DNA of 64,000 nt from Prunella strophiata (taxonomy: Eukaryota > Chordata > Aves > Passeriformes > Prunellidae), in the NCBI GenBank assembly GCA_036583965.1, contig JAZBQD010000034.1:13146040-13210039 (forward strand). Direction: 5' to 3'. Numbering within the stretch: position 1 is the first letter of the stretch; each line of letters opens with the position of its first letter. Of the stretch, positions 50,612 to 61,138 are shown one piece after another. The notes under the pieces were generated by a model. That model was not told where the DNA came from. It saw only the letters and a list, made by a program, of their open reading frames with translations, and searched no databases. Position numbers and translations under genes: made by a program.

Positions 50612-53600
50612 TCCATTTTCCTGCAGTGTAAATTCAAATGTGACCTTCTTTTACTGTACTGTCTGTATACTGCACAAGCACCTGGCTGTGAAGAGATATA
50701 TTTTGCTTTATTTCTTTCAACTGGATTTTTGTAGAATCTAATTTCTTAAGAGACAAGGCTGTTAATTTTAGTTTTTCCAGCGAAAGTTTTAAATCCAAGT
50801 CCCTTTATTAGAACTCTTCTGAACTTTTGAGTCCTCCAAGGACTTCAAAGAGCTTCCTAATTGCTTTCAGTTAGGTAACAGTTTAAGCAGCTTTATTTAG
50901 ATTTCCTTTCTGTCTGTTCTTCCTAAGCTTTTTTCTCCTTTTTGATTGCATCTTTTAGATTACTGTATGTTATCTTTTGCTTTATGAGATAAACTTTTTT
51001 CCACTGAATATTTCAGTATGAGTGGACATACATACATTTTACTATCTATATGTCTTATTAGCTGTCCATTAATGGACAGGTTGACCCCTGCCACATGCAC
51101 TCTCCTTTTGATTGCTTCCCAGGCTTTTTTCTTCTCACATCTGCCCATGCTTGGCTGATAGCATACCCCATCTTTTCCCACCCTGCACTTCAGCAACTAT
51201 TTCCACACTTTCTGGTTCTTAGCTCTGAGCTCAGGTCATGAGGATTTCCACAAACCACAAAGGGGAAGTTTCATATAAAATACAACAAAATTTGGAAGAT
51301 CTGCTGTGACTCCCAATGCTGTTGGAATTGCACTGGTAGGTCTCAAAGCCCACATGGAAATGTGTCTTTTCCATATTTATTATTGATGTTCAGATGTGCA
51401 CAGCAGCACAATTGTAAATCCCTGCTTAGGCAGCACTGCTCAAAGAGTGTCTTCTTCACATGAGGGACTTTGATGAATATGCACTGCTTAGATCAAACCT
51501 TCATGTTTTAGGAGGCACCAAGGGGTACAAAGCAAGTCCTGGCTCATGGAAGGGAGCTGGCCAACGATGGCTGAAAGGCTGTGGTTTTAAGTGTACAGGG
51601 ACTGTAGTCTCTGCTTGTTCAAAACAGCCTCTGTGCATGTGGGGAGGAGCTGTCTCAGCCTGGTGACTCCTCTGAAAGGGGGATATATTGCATTTTACAA
51701 AATAGCAAATACACATCACAAGAGATTCTGATTCTGGCCCTGTGCAGGAGTGGGACACAAACCTGTGATCATTTCTCCTTTGCCTACTCATCCTGACAGA
51801 CAAAACAAAGCACACAAGAAACTTTTCCAGAGTTATCCAGTGGCAGGAGCCAAAGTCAGGTCTTCTGAGTGCAAGGGCAGTGTTCTGTTCACCAGTCCCA
51901 CTCTCTATAGGGATATGACAGCAGAGTTGAGCAGCACTGTAATTTATTATGTCCTGCTACGTGTTCTACATTACAGAGAGGCTGACCAAGTTTGCAATTT
52001 TAGTGTATATGATCAACATGCTGCTCATTTTTCCATTATCAGGGAAGTCTATAATTTATCTCCCTCATTTATGTCTCATACTGGAGCATTTCATTTCTAT
52101 GACTGTGAATTATCAGCATCCAATCCTTGAAGGTATGATTGGAGATAATAGCCTAAAATTTCACAGGTGAATGATTACTCCAGTTGTCCAGTTTGTGACA
52201 CTTTTGAGGGCCTTGCTTTCCCCTGCAGAGGAAAGTCTTCAGCATTTGCTGAAGACCATGACCTTCTCCAAATCTGTTTTGTTTGAACTCTTATTTGTTT
52301 AAAGACTGCTATTATGCATCCTCAGTTTAGCTCTCCCACTTAGCCTCCAAAATGTTAATAAATACATGGCAGAAAAATGAATATGCTTTATCCTTTTCTG
52401 TTGGGTACATGGCCACAGAAAGCTGGATAGAGCCTAGGAACTCCTTTGACTGCTCTGCAACTAATCATGGCCTGTAATGGTTTTTTAATTACAGACCTAT
52501 GGACTAAAATTTTCAAAAGCAAGTCAGACTCTTGAACCTGTGCCCTGATGGGTCACTTGGATATAGTCTCCATAATTCTCAAGGGCCATTGCTTTAAAGG
52601 TGGGAAGTCAGTGGAAATCTGGCACCTAAATGCTTGTAAAACTCTGGCCAGCACCAGTTTTGAAAACACTTGAGTGCTGGAGTGAATTATGCTGATACAC
52701 TGACAGGCAACACAGCTCTGCCTCCCATCCCCACCCACACAATAAAGAGAGCTGTTAATTTTCATATGCCAATTTGTGAACTGTGATCTCCTGGGAGCTG
52801 CTGCACGTTCATTTCATGGGAGCACAAAGCCTTGGGGTGGGTAGGGTGGAGAGTGAGCAGCAGGAGTTGGCTCAGCCCTTGCAGTAAAATCATCCACCAT
52901 TCCTGAACCACACCAGAGCACTGCTTAGCCTATGCCCTGGACTGCAAACAGATGTGTGAGCTCTCTTATTGCATCCCAAAGCACTCCCTTTCCTGGCTAG
53001 TTTTAGTTCTTGGTGTTTTAATTATATTTTTGTAGTTTCCTTCCATCCCAAATAGCCACACCATCATTATTGCAATAAATGGAAACAAGCATGCTCAAAG
53101 CTGTATGCTTTTCAATCAATATTTGGAGTCACTTCTACTTGCAAAATATTTTTTTGTTGTTGTTGTCAAGAGCTAAGCCAGCAATCTATGATTATAATGG
53201 AAAGACTAACTATAATAACTGGGCATTGTATCACACTGAATGGCTTTCATTTACAAAAACAAGCAGCAATTCAGTGATATAGATGCTGGACTTGCTTTGA
53301 AATACTTTCAGACCTGAGGGATAAGTAAATATCTCAAAAGAATTGTGGATTATTTGACTTGCAATACCTACAACAAAGGAAGGAGCAGAAATGGTTGGGG
53401 TTTAAAAAAGCCTGGTACTTGGTCAGGGAAGGCATCCTGCACCACCTGGTAGAGTTGTGATGCAGAAGGGCAGACTGTGGCAATCTCCTAGCAGATCTCA
53501 CATTGTTGCACATGCTATATTCTTCTGTAACAAGCCTCTGAAAAAGCAGAGAAGTGTTATGAGCAGCACTATGCTGTTATTTCCCCAGCAAACCCAGGTC

Positions 53601-53677
53601 CTGGATTTGGTATCCAGTGTAGGCATTGGCATTAAAGCCATTTTGTGCAGGCTCTACCTCGTGGGTTGCCCCATGTT

Positions 53678-53803
53678 CATGGTTTGGGTTGGAAGGGACC
53701 TTGAAGATTGATTTGTTCCAACCCCCCTGCCACAGACAGGGACACCTTCCACTAGAACATGTTGTTTCAAACTCCATCCAACCCGGCCTTGAACACCTCC
53801 TGG
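53678..53803 (-). mobile_element. CR1 LINE, short 3' end
   Basis: A minus-strand copy: GGTTTGGGTTGGAAGGGACC, 'cccctgccacagacaggg', 'acaccttccactagaacat' and 'ccaacccggccttgaacacc'. The terminal octamer repeat is absent; it starts at CATGGTTTGGG. Confidence 0.93.
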
Positions 53804-55854
53804 AATTAAATGTGATCAACTCCTTCACCCCTGTGAAAGAACAGATGGATGGTGTGGAATTTAAGGCAGCTTTGTTACCTCAGAGAGATGAATGCTGAGA
53901 CCTACAGTGCAGCTGTTATGGCCCAGCACATTGTTTTTTCTACTGGCACATTTTTCCTTTTCAGTGATAAGACCCATAATATTTGGTGAAGGGATGAGGT
54001 TAAAATCTGACTCATTTTATAACAGTTGCTACATACATAAAAACAGAGTGAGGGGGAAAATAAAGGTTTTCTTACTGAAGTGTTTAAGGGAATTTATATC
54101 AGGGCTGGGGAGCTTCAGCAGATGAGAATGGAAACTGAAGTCTGAGAAGGTCCAGCTTAGCCAGCAGGTGCTCATAAACTTCTCTCACAGATGAGGCTCA
54201 GCCCTGGCTGATGTGCAGCCCCATCACTGTCACTGCCTGTTTCTGCAGCACTGCCTCACTGCCCTCAGCCATGCCAATCATCCCCACACACCCAACAGCA
54301 GCAAATTCCCCCCACCAGTGCCTCCTCCATGGGCTGAATGAGGAGGAAAGGCTGTGAAGCTCCAAGGGATGCATTGCATGAACAAGGCTCAATACAATTA
54401 AATTCACCTCCATGTTGCTTAAATTAATGATGCTCTTGATGGTGACAAGCCAAGGTAAACTGGGAAGGTTCACCTTTCCTGAACAGGAGCTCACATTCTG
54501 CTTTTTAGATCCGTGAACTGGAAAATTAATGTGAGGTTTTACAATCTCCTGTTGTACTTGGAAATGTAGGGCTTTGATATGCTTCTCTGAAACACATATT
54601 TTTAAAATTATACTTTAAAAATATTGATTTCTTCAAAAGAACTCTTTATGCCATAATGATTTTTGCTATACACTTTATGTAAGTGTATAAATAATGTTTA
54701 CAGAATGATAGGATATTTTATAATGTCATATATAGGCCAGTATTCCCCAAAAGCATCTTCAGAGCAGTGTGAAAATTGTTATTACTATATGAGCTCTTCA
54801 CTTGTACACATAAATCTACCTTCCAGGTGGGTTTTTCATACCCTGATGGGGCTGCTGCATTTCATTCTCAGTCTCAATGTACCTTAATTTTAATTGGTAA
54901 TAATAGATTATCATGGTCATTTCAATTATTCTCAGGTACAGATTTACAAATAGCAGGAGGTAATCAGCATTGTTTGTTACTCACAGTGGAAAGAGGCCTG
55001 AGATGATGATGGTGTAAGGAAACTTGAAGAAAAGCAAATTATATGCTGCATGTGAATTAGAGATGTGACAGCCAGGAAAAAAACCTTATAAAAGTATATG
55101 CTTTTTTCCAAGGAAGGTAAATGTGACACAGACACATGAGCTGCAGAGAATAATGACAAGCAGAAGCTTGTCTGTGTCCTCCACTGCCTTCTTTCATGGC
55201 TTCCTGTATGATTTTGTTTTTCCACTAGGGACTATTTCAGTGACTATCAGGCCTAAATCTGATTTTTAAAAGCATTTTTCTGTCTTAAGTGGGGGAAAAA
55301 AGTGAATATTTGTCCCTGATCTGTGTTGTTTCTGATCTGTGCTTCCCTCTGGATTTCTAACATTAGTAATAATTTTTACCCTGAAAAAATATGCACAGTT
55401 TAAGGACTTGGTATGAAAAAGAAAGGCCTAATAGCCCATTGTTAATGATACCTAGTGTGTTATTCCACTATCTACCTAAATGGTTTACAGCTCCACCTGT
55501 CCCCCTATTGTACCTTTTATTTCTGCTGCTACTGGGCTAGAAGGGGAAGTAAAACCTTTCAGCACTCTCCCTTGACTTTGGAATAACAGTTATCTTGCTT
55601 TGCTTGCCATTCTTGCAGTTGTGCACATTCTGTACTGTTTTCAAGGAAATATTTTCCCATCTCTTCTTACCCCTGTCTTAAAGCACCCAGCATTCACTGT
55701 TCACTTGCTTCTTGCATGCAGAAAATGAGGAGTCTGCCTTGATGTTTGCTAGATTGTGGGTTGCCAGTTTTCTTCTTCCAGTAATTTTCTAATGAACAGA
55801 GATGCAGGTGCTGGAGCAGCTTTGCTTGACTGCAGTTGCTGTCTCTTAGACCAG
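53804..55854. other. gene-free DNA
   Basis: No gene or repeat is recognised. The nearest feature downstream is the LINE remnant at 55855. Confidence 0.6.
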
Positions 55855-56445
55855 TCAGGATCTCCATAAAGGTTTGCTATTCTCACTATCTCCTGAGATA
55901 ATCCACATTTAGCCTTTATCTTCTGGAGGCAATTTTGTTGAGACTATCAATGGCTTTTTCAAAGTCGATAAAGTTAATGATGATGGGTGCACAATTCTCC
56001 TCTGAAACCTTCTTGTTTTCCTCTTAGCTGCTTGTGTGTCTCTGATTTCACCTGTGATAAAAATATCCTCTAACCAAGTTTTTTCTTGTGCTGACAGTAA
56101 GTCTATGCTGCACCAATGGGTACAATCTGTCAGATTACAGTAATTTGGCGGTTTGGCAATTAAAGCCATTTTCCGGTTGTTTGTTGCTTTCTTGCCTCTC
56201 TGGGTTTACTTGTGCTGGTTTAACAGCCCCACAGTTGTTTTCCTACATCCTCTTTTTATGTGCTATTTTGCCAGCCCCTAAATGGTTTCTGCTGCAGCCT
56301 CTACCTTCCTGACTGTGAAGAAACTCTTGAAAATACTTTTCCTTCTTTGCCAGTCCCTTATCCCAAATATTGGCATATACCACAGAAAATCCCCCACTGG
56401 CAGTTTTTGCTTCATCTGCAACATTTTTTAGTCTATCAATTTTTT
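55855..56445 (-). mobile_element. decayed non-CR1 LINE reverse transcriptase (RTE-like)
   Basis: Three minus-strand frames, read in order, give the hallmarks of a LINE reverse transcriptase. At 56440-56345, DEAKTASGG…VYANIWDK corresponds to the '(E)EA..A…LY.I.K' helix upstream of the domain. From about 56136, NLTDCTHWCSIDLLS matches the '(G)(N/D)LSDCxNWRGIxLLS' block. At about 56020, LRGKQEGFR matches the 'LRxEQAGFR' motif. At 55978-55945, INFIDFEKAIDS matches the 'FIDFEKAFDS' motif A with its aspartate. At about 55905-55861, GLSQEIVRIANLYGD matches the 'GIPxKIVxxIxxLY' block. The frame changes several times, stops interrupt it, and about 25 residues between the GFR and FIDFEKAFDS motifs are deleted. 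It therefore encodes nothing now. The motif wording is unlike CR1 ('VDFSKAFDTV') or L2 ('LDLSAAFDTV') and closest to RTE-type elements. The clade is my inference from memory of family motifs. A CR1 copy lies just beyond its upstream end at 56602. Confidence 0.82.
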
Positions 56446-56601
56446 TAGGGTTTTTTGTGGTGGTATTTCTCAGCCTGGCATGGGAGGACATCAGTCCCAA
56501 CAGGATGACCACTGATGTGGCATCTTCCTTGACAAAACAGATTTCATTCTGCTGAACTAAGACAGAACAGGCAATAATCAAGGAGGGCAGGGTAAGGAGG
56601 G

Positions 56602-56805
56602 AAATCACAGAACCATAGAATGGTTTGGGTTGGGAGGAACCTTAAAAAATTATCCAATTCCCACCCTCTGCCATGGGCAGGGACACCCATGACCAGGTTG
56701 CTCTAAGCTCCCTCCAGCCTAGCCTGGAACACTTCCAGGGATGAGACATCCACAGTTTCTTTGGGTAACCTGTGCCAGGGCCTCATCACCATAAATTTCC
56801 TGCTT
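56602..56805 (-). mobile_element. CR1 LINE, 5'-truncated 3' end
   Basis: A minus-strand copy: the reversed tail ACCATAGAATGG, GGTTTGGGTTGGGAGGAACC, 'caccctctgccatgggcag', 'tccagcctagcctgg', 'tgccagggcctcatcacc' and 'aaatttcctgc'. Part of the 'accttccactag' block is deleted (only 'acacccatgaccagg' remains). Confidence 0.94.
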
Positions 56806-57271
56806 TCTGCATCAGCTCTTATTTGATTAACACATAAAAGAAAGAGACAGAAACAGGGGAAAGGTTTCCTGAGTACAGGGAGAAATTCTCTCAGTGCAGT
56901 ATTTTTGTCCTACATCAAAAAGCACAAGAAAATATTTCTGCCTTCTTGTCACTGGATGTTTTGCTTTCTTAACCTCATTTGCTTCATCCCTGGAATCCAC
57001 TCAAGGATGAACATTACTCTGGTTATGCTGGAAAACCTTGTCCATCCTAAATAATGTTCTCATTTCTCAGGGGGCTGCTGAGAGATGAGGCTTTCACCTT
57101 CTCCCTCTGCTCCCTGACCACAGTTGTGTCTGTCTCCTCTGGGTGTCTATGCTGCAGCACTGGTGATTTTCCCATTAACCTGAGATTTAGGCAAGTGGTT
57201 ATAGCCTTTCTGTCCAGGCTCAATGGTATGGCTTTGTTCTGTGTGGTTTTTTTATTGATGTAAATAAATAA

Positions 57272-57298
57272 TGTGGGTCCTTGTAAGTAGGACCCACA
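57272..57298. repeat. perfect 9-bp inverted repeat
   Basis: TGTGGGTCC (57272-57280), a 9-base loop, then GGACCCACA (57290-57298). No T run follows that would suggest a terminator. Significance unknown. Confidence 0.85.
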
Positions 57299-58684
57299 GT
57301 TTTATATTCACTGACTACAAAACTGAGACCAGATCTTACCTCATTTGTGAATTTAGCACATGCCTGATGCTTTAAAGGATCAAAAACCACTCATAAAAGT
57401 CAATTTGGAATTTCCTTCCTATTTTAGACTTGTACTAATATTACTTTAATTGCTGTTCTGGGGACTTGTGAATGCAAATGGGCAGTTAGACATTTTGGTG
57501 CTTATTAGCACACGCTGGTCTACTAATGTCATGCAAATTGTTAAATCTGTGTGGGAAGATTAGACAAATAGTAGCAGATGTATTTTTATATGCTGTGTTA
57601 TGTGCTTGATTTTTTTGAAAAACAAATATCCCTAGTGGGAGAACTGCCATATTTGAAATTCCTTTTTTATTCTTTTCTGAATTCTTGAGCAAGTATGTTT
57701 TGGTATATGTCTCACAGTAACTATGTCAAGGATGACTTAGGATCACTGCTAGACAGGAATACAGGCTGGTTTGAACACAGAAACTTTACTGGATCCAATT
57801 CTAAAATATGACCAGATTATATTTGTTCTGGGATGAAAAGTGAGAAAGGAAGCAATGCATCTATAAAACACTTGGCATGGAAGAGAGAGCAGTTTTGGAA
57901 ACAGTAATGATAGGAATAACTTAGAAATCTGCACAGAGAGTTTAAATAATAGAAGGAGTGGTGGCAGGACTGTGCAGAGTATCTTGATCATATAGAAAAC
58001 ATTGTCACTTATTATTTTGTTAACTTTTAAAACAAGTTCTTTCCCATGTCAAATTTTGATCTTGCATTAGTAAGGTGACTAAGCTCCTGAGAAATTTAGA
58101 AGTTAATTGTAAACTTTGGTTTCAAAGCTATGGATACAGACACACAGGCACACACCCATATAAATATCACATTTCCAATAGCTAAGGCACATATACAGAG
58201 AGAATTTCAGTAGCTTCACAAAAATCCTGGTAGAAATTGTTCAAAACAAGCAAGAATACAATTTTTCTTCTGAAAAACATGTAGCATGCTGATATCTAGG
58301 CAGATACCTCTTTTGTTTGAAACCCAGACAAAGAATATAGATGGAAAGTCCTTAGAATATTTGAAGCCCTGGCTTGTGGCAGCTGATCTGTGAGCAGGGA
58401 AGGGAGCTGCTTGTTTGTCCTTTGACTCAAGGGCTTTCTGCTGCAAGTGATGAGGGCTTAAATGTGACTGAGGATGAGATTTTGTCCAAAGTAGGTCAAG
58501 AGAAGAAAATCTTTCGTGTTTGCCTAGAGCCCATCTCATCCCTGGAACAGGAGAGACCAATGAGAAGCACCAGCTTGTGGCCCAACAAACACAATTATTG
58601 TGCACTGTGTCTTCATTTGGATGCCACGCTCAGTTAATAACCAGATCCCCACCATACTTTTTTATTGCTTAGGCTGAAGGAGAA

Positions 58685-58790
58685 AGTAATTAAACTTAAT
58701 AGGTATTGCCCTTGCTTTAAGGCCACTATACATTTTAAGCTGCCAGCAAATGTAATTAATACTAATAGAAGTCATGATTCCTAAACAAAA
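58685..58790. promoter_or_regulatory. candidate conserved non-coding element, short
   Basis: Words such as AGTAATTAAACTTAATAGG, TGTAATTAATACTAATAG and TTTAAGGCC lie in otherwise non-repetitive DNA. Compositional suggestion only. Confidence 0.2.
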
Positions 58791-58833
58791 ACATTTGTAT
58801 GCCAAGTAATCTACAACATGTACTTTTGGGAGG

Positions 58834-58848
58834 TTTTTTTTTTTTTTT
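58834..58848. repeat. poly(T) run, 15 bases
   Basis: An uninterrupted T15 run. Confidence 0.9.
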
Positions 58849-59099
58849 CATTCCTATGCATGCTTATGACCATAAACTTGCTGCTTCATGGGGTTCATTC
58901 TTTCTCTAATTTTCAGTGAATTTTCTTTTTTTTTCTTTTTTATATCTCCAAATGTCACTTTCCCCCAAGGTTTCTTAAGAAAACTTGTAAGTTCACCATA
59001 ATTTAAAATAAAAAACTACATTGCCAACTTTAAATTTGAATGCAAGCAAGAATTTAAAATAAATATTTTGTATTGCAAGTTCTAATAATGCTGGGTAAG

Positions 59100-59530
59100 C
59101 ACTGGGCATAGCTAATTGACCATATGGCTCGTTGATATCCACATGGCAGAAGATTTTTATCATCATTAGAAATATGATGATGTCAACATCTTAATGCAGC
59201 TCAGCAAAGACGTGGGTACAGCCAGCTGAATTCCTCAAGAAAGCTCTCAGTACATGTTAACATGTGGCTATATGATCTTTGACTCATGATAGACAAGGTT
59301 TTACTTCGAATCAGTGTCCTGTTTTTCCATGATAAATAATTTTCTACTTACCTGCCAGACTTTGCTTGGCTGGCTGCTGCATGGGAAAAGATCAATTTTT
59401 ACATAGAAGGAAGACAGAAATTGCTTCTAATTGTTTTCTGGGGCAGCCATTAAATCATCCAAGTGAAACCTTGGTATATTTCCATGAACAACCCATTGCA
59501 ATACTTTAATGACCCAATTATTTCAGTTCT
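59100..59530. promoter_or_regulatory. candidate conserved non-coding element
   Basis: About 430 bases of non-repetitive DNA with closely packed motif-like words: GCTAATTGACCATATGG, ATCATCATTAG, GACTCATGA (AP-1-like), GATAAATAAT, TTCTAATTG, CCATTAAATCATCC and TTTAATGACCCAATTA. No repeat and no open frame are seen. It resembles a vertebrate developmental enhancer. Confidence 0.3.
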
Positions 59531-60072
59531 TGAAAAAATGAACAAGTAACTTCAACTCTTGCCAGCTTCCCAAGGACAAAAAGCCAAATATGACACGTAT
59601 TGTCTGTTCTGTCAGAATGATGCCAAAATACCAATCTGCTGGGTGCAGAACTCCCTGCAGAGCTTTGCTTGTTCTTGGTGAGCAGAAGAGAATCAGCACA
59701 GCATCAAGTTGTGCAGAGAGGAGAGGAAAACTCTTCTCTGCAGCTCTGAAGATTAAAAATTCTTAAGTGGCAAAAAGCAAAACCTTGGGTTACAAACCTT
59801 AATCAGTGCCAGGGAGCTGTAGATTTTCTTTTGAGGTTGAGTTTGTCCACCTTCCAACACTAAATTGTCATTATACCTTTTCCTTAATGTCAAATGTTCC
59901 CTAATACCAAACATTGCTCTGTGTGTTAGCCACTATTCTGTGCTGCCCTTAGGCCAACTCAATGAGCTCAGCTCTAGGAGCTTTACACAGAAAATAAGAT
60001 GTGCTTTATTTTTCTGCCAGCGGGTACATTCTGAGTCCTTCTTGTTGTCTTTGGGTGTTTCTTGTAGTTTCT

Positions 60073-60200
60073 TCTCCAGGCCAGGTTGGACAGGGCTTGG
60101 AGCAGCCTGGTGTAGTAGAAGGTGTCCCTGCCCATGAGTGGGGGTTGGAATGAGATGAGATCTAAGGTCCCTTCCAACCCAATCCATTTTGTTGGATTCA
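60073..60200 (+). mobile_element. CR1 LINE, short 3' end
   Basis: Plus strand: 'ccaggttggacagggcttgg', 'gcagcctggtgtagtagaa', 'ggtgtccctgcccatgag', 'ggtcccttccaacccaatcc' and a degraded tail ATTTTGTTGGATTCA. Confidence 0.94.
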
Positions 60201-61054
60201 TTGAGCTGTGAATCCTTCCATGTTCTTCTTGAAGTGTGAACTTAGAAACTGAGCACATTTCACAACAGTTTTGCTAATGTTGCTTTAGGAGGCAATATTA
60301 CCAGTGTGTCATACTTCCTGTCTGTTGCAATTTTCAGGGAACTGGGTAAGGACAATCAGTCTCTACAGGAAAAAAGCTTAGAGACAAATGCCCCTAATGT
60401 TGTTTCAGGTAATATGTTTTCTCTGTAAGGATATTGACCGAAAGGCCATTAAAAATTAGTAGGCATCAAGAAGGTTACTGAAGGAAAACAAAGATCTATT
60501 GATTTCTTGCTTTACAAATATGCTACTTATCCTATTTAGCAGTTGCATTTTTGTAGCAATATCTCTTATAAGGGAAATTATCAAACTCAAGAAATTACTT
60601 ATGTGGCCAGAAAAATCCTGTGGAGATGTGTATGAGGAGAGGGAAGGAAGGCAGGCAGCTGTCCTGTGGCTGCTGAGGAGTGTCTCTTCTGTCTGGCTGT
60701 GAGGAAATCATTTATCTCTGGAGGTGGTGCTGGGCTCCACTGTCTCCCTTTGATGTCTGAGTGTTGGATTCAGAGCTATTACTGTGAAAGCCTCTGCTCA
60801 AAGGTTTGCAACAGAGTCTCCTCATTCACCATGCACTTGTGAGTGGGTGTGTACATGCATACATGCACCCTCAGTCTTTATGAAAACAACCAACAAGACT
60901 TTTAAGAAGACCCTTACAAGCAGGACAAGATGCCATCTTTGTTTTGTTCTTTTCCTTTAAGAGAGTCCCAGTGTAGCCTGTTCTTGTTGCTGTCTTCCAT
61001 CTCTTTTTTTCCATAGACTGACAGTGAATTCAGTTTAGGATTGTCTTTGCAGTC
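60201..61054. other. gene-free DNA
   Basis: No gene or repeat is recognised. A 67-codon frame at 60499 is not convincing. Confidence 0.6.
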
Positions 61055-61138
61055 CTCTCTCCCTCTCCCTCTCCCTCTCCCTCTCCCTCTCCCTCTCCCT
61101 CTCCCTCTCCCTCTCCCTCTCCCTCTCCCTCTCCCTCT
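61055..61138. repeat. (CCCTCT)14 hexanucleotide tract
   Basis: A perfect six-base repeat of about 84 bases, purely pyrimidine on the plus strand and (AGAGGG)n on the minus strand. Such mirror-symmetric tracts can form triplex (H-DNA) structures, and the G-rich strand may stack. Its perfection points to recent expansion and length polymorphism. Confidence 0.97.

Larger units (their letters stand above)
47226..53677. other. gene-free DNA
   Basis: No gene is recognised. Frames are up to 153 codons (48542-49003, minus) with no domain. The stretch holds a very AT-rich self-complementary zone near 47757-47795, a 15-bp direct repeat at 48518-48532 and 48552-48566 within CAT/CAC-rich DNA, and an A15 run at 50597-50611. 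Confidence 0.55.
56806..60072. other. gene-free DNA
   Basis: No gene is recognised. It holds a 9-bp stem hairpin at 57272-57298, a T15 run at 58834-58848 and two candidate regulatory stretches (58685-58790, 59100-59530). A 129-codon minus-strand frame at 58216-58605 shows no domain. Confidence 0.55.
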
